A DNA stretch of 64,000 nucleotides from assembly GCF_025685575.1 (NCBI RefSeq), contig NZ_JAGSYD010000001.1, forward strand, positions 375,852 through 439,851, in the 5' to 3' direction. How positions within the stretch are numbered: position 1 is the stretch's first letter; each line of letters starts with the position of its first letter. The stretch is from Granulicella cerasi (GTDB lineage Bacteria > Acidobacteriota > Terriglobia > Terriglobales > Acidobacteriaceae). This document shows positions 54,157-62,638 of this stretch, piece after piece. Under the pieces are notes generated by a model. That model searched no databases. It worked only from the letters and a program-made list of their open reading frames with translations, and was not told the origin of the DNA. The position numbers and the translations under genes were made by a program.

Positions 54157-54807
54157 CTATCGCTTCTTCGTGCGCGGCGTATGCCCGGAAGCTTCGCTTT
54201 CCACCACGCCGGGCGTGAAACGCGTTTCCCGCTTCCAGAGCAGGCGAAAGAGCGCGTCGGCTTCCCTGGACTCGGGCGTGCCGTCTTCGTAGACACGATG
54301 CCCTTGGCCGAGCGTCTCGGCGACGTGTCGCAACAGCTCCAGCCGCGGTGGGATCACCATCGCTCCCGCGCCAAAGTAGCGGAAGTCATGGCTGATCAGT
54401 GTGCGGGCGTTGCGGTAATAGGGGTAAGAGCCGATGTCGCGCGCCAGGTAGGCCTCGTCGCTGTGGAGTGGTGTGCGGCCTGAGTGCACGAGCCTGCCGA
54501 GCTCCTGATGGAAGGCGTAGATGCAGTCCGGGCGCGAGCCGAAGGGCGAGTCCAGTGCATAGTATTCGCGGGGCTCCGCGGCGCGGTCCACCACAGCTGC
54601 ATAGATCACGGCGGCGAGCGGATAGCCTTCACTGGCGTGCAGCGACTGGCTGGTGAGGCCGATCAGTCGGTCGCCGGGCTGAGCCGTGCGGCGAATCGCC
54701 GGCTTGCAGATGGAAAGCGTGAGCAGCGGGTCCTCGCCCGCAGACGGCGCCGGAGCGCAGGGAGCGCCCCCGCGATCCGAGGTCAATTTGTAAAGAAATG
54801 TCCGCAT
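54157..54807 (-). CDS. Nmad2-like protein (nucleotide modification-associated domain)
   Basis: A 216-residue protein. The N-terminal half has FLYKLTSDRGGAPCAPA and LTLSICKPAIRRTAQPGDRLIGLTS, close to the Nmad2 pattern (ICKPxIRxxAxxGDxIxG) described in predicted DNA-base-modification systems. The histidine and Arg-rich centre DFRYFGAGAMVIPP is also family-like. No methyltransferase, glycosyltransferase or phage gene is adjacent, so this is an orphan copy. The assignment is by motif memory, not by a database search. Confidence 0.6.
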   Translation of the reverse strand: MRTFLYKLTSDRGGAPCAPAPSAGEDPLLTLSICKPAIRRTAQPGDRLIGLTSQSLHASEGYPLAAVIYAAVVDRAAEPREYYALDSPFGSRPDCIYAFHQELGRLVHSGRTPLHSDEAYLARDIGSYPYYRNARTLISHDFRYFGAGAMVIPPRLELLRHVAETLGQGHRVYEDGTPESREADALFRLLWKRETRFTPGVVESEASGHTPRTKKR

Positions 54808-54924
54808 CCCGCCTCCACAGTGTAGCGACTACCGTAACTACACCGCCTGCAGAACTCGTCAGATGAGTAGGCTATGATGCATATAACCGCTCGACGATGC
54901 ATCTCACGCTCTGCCAGCGACTTG

Positions 54925-54957
54925 CTCCCATATGGGAGTAACGTTCGCAAGGAACGT
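54925..54957. promoter_or_regulatory. Two adjacent hairpins before the epimerase-like gene
   Basis: CTCCCATATGGGAG (54925-54938) is a perfect palindrome. It is followed after two bases by ACGTTC-GCAAG-GAACGT (54941-54957). They lie 75-107 bp before the ATG. Possible protein-binding site plus leader hairpin; no riboswitch class recognised. Confidence 0.4.
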
Positions 54958-55031
54958 GGGCAGCGGTGCCGATTCGAGAGACCGGCCGTGCATCAGACGT
55001 TCCAAAGCACGACGAAGAGGACACAGGGTAC

Positions 55032-56015
55032 ATGGCACAGAAGCGCATTCTCGTAGGTGGAGCTGGCGGCTTCATCGGTGGTCACCTCGCAAAGCACCTG
55101 AAGGCCCAGGGCCATTGGGTTCGCGGCGCAGACATCAAGCAGCACGAGTTTACTGATCTCGGTCTTGACGACTTTGTGCTCGGCGACCTGAGCCGCGAAG
55201 AGATCGTCAAGCAGGCGCTCGACGGCATCGACGAGGTCTACCAGCTCGCGGCCGACATGGGTGGCGCGGGTTACATCTTCACCGGCGAGCATGATGCCGC
55301 CGTGATGCACAACTCGGCCTCGGTGAACCTTGCCGTGCTGGAAAATGGCGTGAAGATGGGCGTGAAGCGCTTCTTCTACTCATCGTCGGCGTGCATCTAC
55401 CCGGAGCGCAACCAGCTCGACCCGGACAACCCCATGTGCTCGGAAGACTCGGCCTACCCTGCCGCGCCGGACAGCGAATACGGCTGGGAGAAGCTCTTCT
55501 CCGAACGCCTCTACGCAGCCTACAGCCGTAACTTCGGCGTTCCCGTACGCGTGGCGCGCTTCCACAACATCTTCGGACCGCAGGGCACCTGGACCGGTGG
55601 CCGCGAGAAGGCTCCGGCCGCAGTCTGCCGTAAGGTAGCCGAGGCGCAGGATGGCGGCGAGATCGAAATCTGGGGCGACGGCAAGCAGACGCGCTCCTTC
55701 CTCTACGTTGACGAGTGCGTCGAAGGCATCTGCAAGGTAATGGAGTCGCCCGACTTCGCTGGCCCGGTCAATGTGGGCTCCGAAGAAATGGTGACGATCA
55801 ATCAGCTCGCGGAGAAGGTCATCGCCATCTCCGGCAAGAAGCTGACGATCAAGCACATTCCCGGCCCGCTGGGCGTGCGCGGACGCAACTCCGACAACCG
55901 CCTGATTCTCGAAAAGCTCGGCTGGCAGCCGACACAGCCGCTGCAGACGGGCCTGGAGAAGACCTTCGCCTGGGTCTCCGAGCAGGTAGAAAAAGCTAAG
56001 ACCGCATCCAAGTAA
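55032..56015 (+). CDS. NAD-dependent sugar epimerase, GDP-mannose 3,5-epimerase-like
   Basis: A 327-residue extended SDR. Seen: the N-terminal glycine-rich LVGGAGGFIGGHLAKHLK, QLAADMGGAGYIF, YSSSACIYPE with Cys121, EYGWEKL with Tyr150/Lys154, FHNIFGPQGTWTGGREKAPAAVCRK with Lys193. The Cys, Tyr-x3-Lys and second Lys match catalytic residues of plant GDP-mannose 3,5-epimerase, the first step toward ascorbate and L-galactose. In a bacterium the product is more likely a surface polysaccharide sugar. ATG 55032 has GAGGA upstream. A terminator follows. Confidence 0.85.
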   Translation: MAQKRILVGGAGGFIGGHLAKHLKAQGHWVRGADIKQHEFTDLGLDDFVLGDLSREEIVKQALDGIDEVYQLAADMGGAGYIFTGEHDAAVMHNSASVNLAVLENGVKMGVKRFFYSSSACIYPERNQLDPDNPMCSEDSAYPAAPDSEYGWEKLFSERLYAAYSRNFGVPVRVARFHNIFGPQGTWTGGREKAPAAVCRKVAEAQDGGEIEIWGDGKQTRSFLYVDECVEGICKVMESPDFAGPVNVGSEEMVTINQLAEKVIAISGKKLTIKHIPGPLGVRGRNSDNRLILEKLGWQPTQPLQTGLEKTFAWVSEQVEKAKTASK

Positions 56016-56036
56016 GCAACAGTCGGTAAACGACGG

Positions 56037-56068
56037 AACCGCCTCGGGCATATCGCCTCGAGGCGGTT
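56037..56068 (+). terminator. Terminator after the epimerase-like gene
   Basis: AACCGCCTCG (56037-56046) pairs with CGAGGCGGTT (56059-56068), 12-nt loop, then TAATTTT. Confidence 0.85.
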
Positions 56069-56176
56069 TAATTTTGGGTTACAAGGAAAGATTCCACGAA
56101 AGTAACATTCCATTGCGTTACTCAGAGTGCGATTCTGGAGGTGACCACACTTCCAAACGTCGAGGAATTTTCCGTC

Positions 56177-58057
56177 TTGTCGAACAAACTTGCCTTTCTA
56201 GCCCTTGTTCCTTCTCTTGTTTTGACCGGTTGCGCTCTCAGCCCCACCGACACCACCCAGACGGCCATTCAAGGCACCGCTCTGCAAGGCAAGATTTATG
56301 GTGGACAGCAGCCCGTTGTCGGCGCGCATGTCTATCTCTACGCGGCAAACACGACCGGTTACGGTGGAAACGGTATTCCAGCCTCTACGGCGAACGCCTC
56401 GCTCTCGCTGCTGAACGCCTCCGTGCTGACGAACGAGCCGAACAACTCCGGTGTGGATACGAACGGCGCCTACTATGTGACGACCGATGCGGCGGGTTCG
56501 TTCTCGATCGGCGGTGACTACACCTGCACTGCGGGCCAGCAGGTGTATCTGTACACCATCGGTGGCAACCCCGGCGCGGGTACGAACTCTTCGGCGAGCT
56601 TTATGGCCGTGCTGGGCAGCTGCCCGGCGGCAGGCAACTTCGCCGCGACCACGCCGACGATCTGGGTAAACGAAGTAAGCACCGTGGCGGCGGCGTATGC
56701 GATGTCCGGCTTCGCGAGTGACGCGAAGCACGTCTCCAGCTCGGCCACGACTCTCGCCAAGACCGGCATTGCCAATGCTTTCGCTGGCGCGGCGAACCTT
56801 GCCACGCTGAGCACCGGTGTCGCCTTGGCCAAGCCTGCCTCGAACTCCGCGGGCACGGCTCCGCAGACGCTTGTGAACTCCGTGGCAAACATCCTCACCG
56901 CGTGCGTGAACTCGACGGATCAGGACCAGACGATCTGCAACACGCTCTTCTCCAACGCCACGGCGAACTCGGTCACGCCCACGGATACGGCTTCGGCAGC
57001 GATCAATATCGTGCATAACCCGGTGAGCAATATCGCGACGCTGTTTGCCTTGCAGTCATCGACACCTGCATTTGCCCCTGCGCTTAGCGCGGCGCCTACC
57101 ACCTTCACGGCTGTCCTGAAGTTTCCGACGAATGTGTCGTATGGCTTTGGAACGGCGATCGACGCTACCGGAAATATCTGGATCGCTGGGGCTGGTTCCG
57201 TTCCCGAGTTTTCTCCCTTGGGCGCCTCTCTTGGAAATTTTGCACCCACAGCAGCGGCCTTCAACGACGTCGATGGCATTGCAGTGTCGACAACCGGAGC
57301 AATCTGGCTCGCGGACTTTGGAACGTTCTCCATTACGGCTTTGAATGCCGATGGAAGCCTCCAGAACGTCTTTACCAACACGACAAACACCGAATTTTAT
57401 CGCCCCACGTCGATCATCGCTGCGTCAAACGGTGATGTAACGGAAGGCAACTACGGTGGTTCGTATGCGTTCTCACGTATCAACTCTTCCGGCGTCATGC
57501 AGAAGGATTATCCGTTCACCAGTCTTACCCGCGGCTATGGTTCCGCCTATGACACCGCAGGAAACCTCTGGGCCGGTGGCCAATCCAGCACCATCTGCAA
57601 GGTGACCTACGCTGCCGTGGCCACCTGCTATGCCCCCACTGGAGCGAACTACAACAACATCTATGGCATCGCACTCGATACGAGTGGCCGTGTGTGGGCT
57701 GCAAACCTAAGTGGCGGAACGGTTACGGGCATTACGTCGGCTGGCGCTCTGATCGCGAATACGACTGTGGGTGCGTCGCCGCGCAGCATCATTACGGATG
57801 CAGGCAACAACGTTTGGGCCTCGAGCCAAACAGCGAAGGCGGTCTATCAGATCAACTCCAGCACCGGCGCCATCGTGCAGACGATTCCCTCGTCCGCATC
57901 TGGGTACCTTGCTGTGGATGGTGCCGGCAATCTTTGGGGCGGCGGTTTGTCCGACAGCTATCTCTACGAGTTCATGGGTGCAAGCGTGCCGACAGTAACT
58001 CCGGTAGCGGCCAACCTCACGACACCTTACGGAGCCTACACGGCGAACCGCCCCTAA
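56177..58057 (+). CDS. Lipoprotein with NHL/Vgb-like beta-propeller
   Basis: A 626-residue protein. TTG 56177 is the likely start: GAGGA lies about 11 bp before it, and it opens a lipoprotein signal (SNKLAFLALVPSLVLTGC). An N-terminal carboxypeptidase-regulatory-like part (GKIYGGQQPVVGAHVYLYAA) is followed by a Ser/Ala-rich region and six propeller-type repeats from about residue 320 (ATGNIWIAG, TTGAIWLAD, TAGNLWAGG, TSGRVWAAN, AGNNVWASS, GAGNLWGGG). GTG 56141 is an alternative start without room for a ribosome site. Likely a surface binding protein; ligand unknown. Confidence 0.8.
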   Translation: MSNKLAFLALVPSLVLTGCALSPTDTTQTAIQGTALQGKIYGGQQPVVGAHVYLYAANTTGYGGNGIPASTANASLSLLNASVLTNEPNNSGVDTNGAYYVTTDAAGSFSIGGDYTCTAGQQVYLYTIGGNPGAGTNSSASFMAVLGSCPAAGNFAATTPTIWVNEVSTVAAAYAMSGFASDAKHVSSSATTLAKTGIANAFAGAANLATLSTGVALAKPASNSAGTAPQTLVNSVANILTACVNSTDQDQTICNTLFSNATANSVTPTDTASAAINIVHNPVSNIATLFALQSSTPAFAPALSAAPTTFTAVLKFPTNVSYGFGTAIDATGNIWIAGAGSVPEFSPLGASLGNFAPTAAAFNDVDGIAVSTTGAIWLADFGTFSITALNADGSLQNVFTNTTNTEFYRPTSIIAASNGDVTEGNYGGSYAFSRINSSGVMQKDYPFTSLTRGYGSAYDTAGNLWAGGQSSTICKVTYAAVATCYAPTGANYNNIYGIALDTSGRVWAANLSGGTVTGITSAGALIANTTVGASPRSIITDAGNNVWASSQTAKAVYQINSSTGAIVQTIPSSASGYLAVDGAGNLWGGGLSDSYLYEFMGASVPTVTPVAANLTTPYGAYTANRP

Positions 58058-58084
58058 CGCTTCACCCCTCCATGTTTTAGCTTT

Positions 58085-58118
58085 GCCGCTGCCACTCCGC
58101 GAGGGCAGCGGCTTTTTT
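58085..58118 (+). terminator. Terminator after the propeller lipoprotein gene
   Basis: GCCGCTGCC (58085-58093) pairs with GGCAGCGGC (58104-58112) over a 10-nt loop and is followed by six T residues. Confidence 0.9.
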
Positions 58119-58175
58119 CTGTGTGCGACACAGCATTTGTATTCGGCGCATCTTCGCCGTATCCTCGCCTAAGAC

Positions 58176-59288
58176 ATGGCCTCCGGATTCAACCCGAACT
58201 CGCCCTTCGCGGGCAAGAAGAAGTCGCTCGATTTGAACGGCAACGGCTCGAGCGGAATTTCCTCGCAGGGCGCGGAACGGCTCGTCTCCGCGGGTCGGCT
58301 CGATGGCGATGAAGATGCCGTTGAGCTGAAGCTGCGCCCCAAGCGCCTCGCTGAGTTCATCGGGCAGTCGAAGGCCAAGGAGCAGCTTGCGATCGCGCTG
58401 GCAGCGGCCAAGGCGCGCGGCGAAGCGCTCGACCACGTGCTGCTCTTTGGCCCCCCGGGCCTGGGCAAGACGACGCTCGCGACCATTATTGCGAATGAGT
58501 TGGATGTCGCCTATCAGCAGACCTCCGGCCCGGCGCTGCAGATTCAAGGCGACCTCACGGCGATCCTGACCAACCTGCGCGAGAAGCAGGTGCTCTTCCT
58601 CGACGAAATCCATCGTCTGCAGCCGGTGCTTGAAGAGAAGCTCTACACCGCGCTCGAGGACTACCAGATGGATATCATCATCGGGCAGGGGCCGAGCGCG
58701 CGCACGCATACGCTGGAGATTCGACCGTTCACCTTCGTGGCCGCGACGACGCGCCCGGGGCTGCTCAGCTCGCCGCTGCGCTCGCGCTTCGGCATCCTGC
58801 TGCGTCTGGAGTTCTACACCGACGACGAACTGCGCTTCATCGTGGAGCGCTCGGCGGAGGTGCTGGGCGTGCCGATCGACTCCGACGGTGCGGCCGAGAT
58901 CGCGGTGCGTTCGCGCGGCACACCGCGTATCGCCAACCGCCTGCTGCGCCGCGTGCGCGACTACGCGGAGATCCGTTCCGACGGCAAGATCGACCGCGCG
59001 ACCGCGATGGCTGCGCTCGACATGCTCGAGGTGGACTCGCACGGCTTCGACGAGCTTGACCGCCGCCTGCTGCGCACGATTATCGAGAAGTACGATGGCG
59101 GTCCTGTGGGCCTGAACACGCTTGCCGCCGCGCTTGCCGAGGAGCAGGACGCGCTCGAAGAGGTCTACGAGCCGTTCCTCATTCAGATCGGGTTCCTCGA
59201 CCGCACGCCGCGCGGCCGCGTGGCTACGCGCCTTGCGTATGAGCACCTCGGGCTTGAGATGCCGCGCAAGAACACGTTATTCGGCTAG
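58176..59288 (+). CDS. ruvB: Holliday junction branch migration ATPase RuvB
   Basis: A 370-residue AAA+ motor, slightly longer than usual because of an N-terminal extension of about 45 residues. Seen: [19 protein letters not shown], Walker [34 protein letters not shown] (Walker B), [19 protein letters not shown] (sensor/arginine finger), the winged-helix end [17 protein letters not shown]. Works with RuvA (4893). Starts with ATG after the preceding terminator. A MarR gene converges 14 bp after its stop. Confidence 0.97.
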   Translation: MASGFNPNSPFAGKKKSLDLNGNGSSGISSQGAERLVSAGRLDGDEDAVELKLRPKRLAEFIGQSKAKEQLAIALAAAKARGEALDHVLLFGPPGLGKTTLATIIANELDVAYQQTSGPALQIQGDLTAILTNLREKQVLFLDEIHRLQPVLEEKLYTALEDYQMDIIIGQGPSARTHTLEIRPFTFVAATTRPGLLSSPLRSRFGILLRLEFYTDDELRFIVERSAEVLGVPIDSDGAAEIAVRSRGTPRIANRLLRRVRDYAEIRSDGKIDRATAMAALDMLEVDSHGFDELDRRLLRTIIEKYDGGPVGLNTLAAALAEEQDALEEVYEPFLIQIGFLDRTPRGRVATRLAYEHLGLEMPRKNTLFG

Positions 59289-59302
59289 ACCACGATCGTC
59301 GG

Positions 59303-59773
59303 CTATTCGGCGTGCGTCGCGCTCTCGCGGGCTGCGCGTTTGCCGAGGGTCTTCAGGGTCTCGGCCAGTCGCTTGCGTTCCTTCGCGGGCACTTCGGCGA
59401 GTAGCGTGTCCATCTGCTCGCGATGCGCGCGGAAGACGCGCACAATCAGCTTCTTGCCTTCAGGTGTGAGTGCAACGAGCTTCATGCGGCGGTCTTCGAC
59501 AGACTCGGTGCGTGAAACGAAGCCTTGATGCAGCAGGCGGTCCACCGCGACGCTCACGGACCCTGGCGAAAGAAAGACGCGCTCGCTCAGGCCGTGGATC
59601 GACTGCGCACCCTTATGCAGCAAGGCTTCGAGCAGCCGAAACTCGGAGTCGCTCAGACCGCTTTCGCGCAACGTGCGCGCGGTGTACGCCAGCAACGAGT
59701 GGTAGGCCTTCGTCATCACAAGCCATACATCGCTGCCGCGTACGTCTTCGCCGGGTTGTCGAGGCTTTTGCAT
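59303..59773 (-). CDS. MarR-family transcriptional regulator
   Basis: A 156-residue winged-helix regulator. Seen: LSDSEFRLLEALLHKGAQSIHGLSERVFLSPGSVSVAVDRLLHQGFVSRTESVEDRRMKLVALTPEGKKL, a full MarR DNA-binding domain with the DxR wing (EDRR). ATG 59773 is chosen; the frame continues into the neighbouring gene but that part is not coding-like. It is divergent from a flavin-dependent oxidoreductase gene with an 82-bp shared promoter region carrying inverted repeats. Confidence 0.9.
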   Translation of the reverse strand: MQKPRQPGEDVRGSDVWLVMTKAYHSLLAYTARTLRESGLSDSEFRLLEALLHKGAQSIHGLSERVFLSPGSVSVAVDRLLHQGFVSRTESVEDRRMKLVALTPEGKKLIVRVFRAHREQMDTLLAEVPAKERKRLAETLKTLGKRAARESATHAE

Positions 59774-59778
59774 CGAAA

Positions 59779-59807
59779 TCCAATCTATCATCATCAATAT
59801 AATTGGA
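59779..59807. promoter_or_regulatory. MarR operator candidate
   Basis: TCCAAT (59779-59784) and ATTGGA (59802-59807) are inverted, and CAAT-ATA-ATTG (59795-59805) is a smaller palindrome overlapping the right arm. The site is in the shared promoter region of the MarR gene and the flavin oxidoreductase gene. Confidence 0.5.
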
Positions 59808-59855
59808 AACGACGAGAGCGCGTCGCAAAATGCACGCGCGGAGAGCAGGAATGCC

Positions 59856-60860
59856 ATGCAGATTGGAATCGACAGCTTCGTAGAAGTCAGCCGCTTTGGC
59901 GAAACCGATGCGCAGCGCGCGCAGAACCTGATTGAAGAGGTAGTGCTGGCCGACCAGGTTGGCCTCGATGCCTTTGGCATCGGCGAGCACCATCGCAAAG
60001 AGTACCTTGCGTCGTCGCCTGCGATCTTCCTCGCTGCCGCGGCTTCACGCACCAGGAACATTCGCCTCTCGAGCGCGGTCACGGTGCTCAGCTCCGACGA
60101 TCCTGTCCGCATCTATCAGGACTTCGCGACGGTCGACCTCCTCTCGAACGGTCGCGCGGAAATCGTCGTCGGTCGCGGCTCGTTCATCGAGTCGTATCCG
60201 CTCTTCGGCTACGACCTGCAGAACTACGATGAGCTCTTCACCGAGAAGCTCGACCTGCTGCTGACGTTGCGCGAGTCCGTGAGCGTGCATTGGCAGGGCA
60301 AGCATCGCGCCTCGCTGAACGGGCAGGCGGTGTATCCTCAACCGGTGCAGCAGCCGTTGCCGGTGCGCCTTGGCGTGGGCGGAACTCCCAACAGCTTCGC
60401 TCGTGCGGGCTTGCTCGGCCTGCCGCTCACCGTTGCCATCATTGGCGGCGAGCCGCACCGCTTCCGTCCGCTCGTGGACCATTACCGCGACGCGTGGAAG
60501 CGCGGCGGCCACGCTGGTGAGCCGGACGTTGCTGTGCACGCGCTGGGCTTCGTCGCCGACACGACCGAGCAGGCCATCGATCAATACTGGCCGATGTATC
60601 AGGAGGTCTTTACGCGCATCGGTCGCGAACGCGGCTGGGGGCCGATCTCGAAAGAGAGCTTCGTCGCGCAGTGCTCGCCGAATGCGGCGTTTCTCGTGGG
60701 CGATCCTGAGACCGTCGCGACGAAGATGAAGCACTACAACGACTCGCTCGGCGGCGTCTCGCGTGTAGGCGTCCACATGAGCGGCGGCGGCGTCACGCAT
60801 GCACAGCAAATGCGCGCCATCGAACTGCTCGGCACCAAGGTAAAGCCGCTCATCGGCTAA
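59856..60860 (+). CDS. LLM-class flavin-dependent oxidoreductase (luciferase-like)
   Basis: A 334-residue TIM-barrel FMN/F420-type oxidoreductase. Seen: VLADQVGLDAFGIGEHHRKEYLASSPAIFLAAAASRTRNIRLSSAVTVLSSDDPVRIYQDFATVDLLSNGRAEIVVGRGSF, the standard bacterial-luciferase-like core. The FMN-only branch is likelier than F420 by sequence feel, but this is not certain. It is under a divergent MarR gene, as often found for detoxifying or aromatic-compound monooxygenases. Confidence 0.9.
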   Translation: MQIGIDSFVEVSRFGETDAQRAQNLIEEVVLADQVGLDAFGIGEHHRKEYLASSPAIFLAAAASRTRNIRLSSAVTVLSSDDPVRIYQDFATVDLLSNGRAEIVVGRGSFIESYPLFGYDLQNYDELFTEKLDLLLTLRESVSVHWQGKHRASLNGQAVYPQPVQQPLPVRLGVGGTPNSFARAGLLGLPLTVAIIGGEPHRFRPLVDHYRDAWKRGGHAGEPDVAVHALGFVADTTEQAIDQYWPMYQEVFTRIGRERGWGPISKESFVAQCSPNAAFLVGDPETVATKMKHYNDSLGGVSRVGVHMSGGGVTHAQQMRAIELLGTKVKPLIG

Positions 60861-60875
60861 AGCCGGAGCGATAAA

Positions 60876-60907
60876 AAGCGGAGTGCGCGATGGAGCGCAC
60901 TCCGCTT
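60876..60907. terminator. Bidirectional terminator after the LLM gene
   Basis: AGCGGAGTGCGC (60877-60888) pairs with GCGCACTCCGCT (60895-60906) around a 6-nt loop; A-rich on the left and T-rich on the right. Confidence 0.85.
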
Positions 60908-60921
60908 CCTTTTGAGGAGAA

Positions 60922-61098
60922 CTACTTTGTGGCTGCTGGCGCCTTCGTAGCTGCTGGCGCCGCTGCTGCGGGCGCCGCTGACTGGAAGAGCTTCACGGCG
61001 TTGAGCGCAGACTTGTAGATGCCCCAACTGAGCGGGAGCCCTACGAGCAGCCAGGCCAGCGCGATCAACAGCGGGGAGGATGTCTTCGTTTCACGCAT
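60922..61098 (-). CDS. MFS transporter small subunit, 58 residues
   Basis: A short gene just downstream of the OFA-type MFS gene on the same strand, with a perfect AAGGAG before the ATG at 61098. It has one membrane segment (LLIALAWLLVGLPLSWGIYKS) and an Ala/Pro/Lys C-terminal tail. Short partners like this accompany oxalate:formate-type MFS transporters in several bacteria. Only 10 bp separate the two genes. A terminator follows its stop. Confidence 0.7.
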   Translation of the reverse strand: MRETKTSSPLLIALAWLLVGLPLSWGIYKSALNAVKLFQSAAPAAAAPAATKAPAATK

Positions 61099-61108
61099 AG
61101 CGTTCTCC

Positions 61109-62482
61109 TTAGTGGCCTGCCGGCGCGGGTGTGTTGGGCGCGTCCTTCATCCAGTACTTCTCCGCTACAGGACGCACGAGCAGGTTCGCCACGAAGCCAA
61201 TGAGCAGCAGCGCGACCATGATGTGCAGCTCCAGACGATAGCCATCGAGGCGGTTCTGCCCCGTGGCCTTGTAGTGGTCCAGAATGCCGTTCACGATAAG
61301 GGGGCCGATGATGCCCGCCGTCGACCATGCCGTCAGCAGACGACCGTGAATCGCCGAGACGTTATAGCCGCCGAAGAGGTCCTTCAGGTAAGCGGGGATC
61401 GTCGCAAAGCCGCCACCATACATCGACAGCGCCACGCAGGCCAGCGTTGCAAAGACCACGACTGAGTTCATGTGGTTAGAGCCGGTGAACGGCAGGAAGA
61501 AGAACATGAGTGGTCCAAGGATGAAGAAGCAGAAGTACGTTGCCTTGCGACCGATGAAGTCCGAAACGCTGGCCCACAGAAAGCGGCCAGCCATGTTGAA
61601 GAGGCTCAGCAGGCCCACGAATCCTGTCGCGGCGACAGGAGAGATCTGGCCTTTGAAGAAGTCCTGGATCATCGGCGCAGCCTGCTCCAGAATGCCGATG
61701 CCTGCGGTGACGTTCATGCAGAGCACGATCCAGAGCAGCCAGAATTGCGGCGTCTTCCATGCCTGCTCCACCGCTACGTTGTGCGTGGAGATGAGCGCGT
61801 TGGTGGACTGCTTCGGCACATAGCCCTCGGGCTTCCACCCCGGTGCGGGCACGCGAATGGTGAACGCGGCGTACATCATCAGCACGAAGTAGATTGCGCC
61901 CATCGCGATCCACGTGTGCGGAATCGGGTTGGCATCGCCGTGTGCCTTGAAGTACGCCATCAGGTTGTTGCCTAGCGGCGCGCCGATGAGTGCGCCACCG
62001 CCGAAGCCCATGATCGCAAGCCCGGTTGAAAGACCCGGCCTATCTGGAAACCACTTGATCAGCGTGGAGACCGGCGAGATGTAGCCCAACCCTAGTCCAA
62101 CACCGCCCACGACGCCGTAGCCGAAGTAGATCAGCGCGAGCGAATGTTGTGCTGCGCCGAAGCTGGCGATCTGAAAGCCGAGACCGAAGCAGATCGCCGC
62201 ATAGAACATCGCTTTGCGCGGACCGGCTTTTTCCAGCCACGCGCCAAAGAGAGCGGCCGAAACGCCAAGCACCGCAATGGCGAGTGAGAAGATGTAGCCG
62301 ATCTGCTTCAGGTTCCAGGCCGCGCCATCGGCTGCGTGCAACGCAAGCAAAGGGTTCTTGAATACGGAAAAGGCGTACACCTGCCCGATTGAAAGATGGA
62401 TCGCCAAAGCAGCGGGCGGCACAAACCACCGACTGAATCCGGGGTGGGCAACGGAACGTTCGCGGTCGAGAAAGTTGGCCAT
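61109..62482 (-). CDS. MFS transporter of the oxalate:formate antiporter (OFA) family
   Basis: A 457-residue, 12-segment transporter. Seen: RWFVPPAALAIHLSIGQVYAFSVFKNPL (OFA start), GPRKAMFYAAICFGLGF, GVVGGVGLGLGYISPVSTLIKWFPDRPGLSTGLAIMGFGGGALIGAPL (a hallmark block), and GRFLWASVSDFIGRKATYF. Such proteins exchange dicarboxylates or monocarboxylates; the substrate here is inferred only as an organic acid. ATG 62482 begins the family start. It is followed by a 58-residue partner gene and is divergent from the S10 peptidase. Confidence 0.92.
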   Translation of the reverse strand: MANFLDRERSVAHPGFSRWFVPPAALAIHLSIGQVYAFSVFKNPLLALHAADGAAWNLKQIGYIFSLAIAVLGVSAALFGAWLEKAGPRKAMFYAAICFGLGFQIASFGAAQHSLALIYFGYGVVGGVGLGLGYISPVSTLIKWFPDRPGLSTGLAIMGFGGGALIGAPLGNNLMAYFKAHGDANPIPHTWIAMGAIYFVLMMYAAFTIRVPAPGWKPEGYVPKQSTNALISTHNVAVEQAWKTPQFWLLWIVLCMNVTAGIGILEQAAPMIQDFFKGQISPVAATGFVGLLSLFNMAGRFLWASVSDFIGRKATYFCFFILGPLMFFFLPFTGSNHMNSVVVFATLACVALSMYGGGFATIPAYLKDLFGGYNVSAIHGRLLTAWSTAGIIGPLIVNGILDHYKATGQNRLDGYRLELHIMVALLLIGFVANLLVRPVAEKYWMKDAPNTPAPAGH

Positions 62483-62638
62483 AGTTTGCAGCACTCTACG
62501 CTCCACTAGATGCAATCGGAAAGGCGCGAGTGCGGCGAGGGCCGAAAAATTAACATTGGCGTGCTGCGGCGAGGAGCGCGGTCGTGCAATGGCCTACAGT
62601 AGACAGAGAAAGAACATTTACCCGCTCGGAGAGCCCGT

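Noticed and set aside
59774..60112. N-terminal extension of the MarR ORF
   Set aside because: The extra residues are antisense to the flavin oxidoreductase and unlike MarR proteins; ATG 59773 fits the family.
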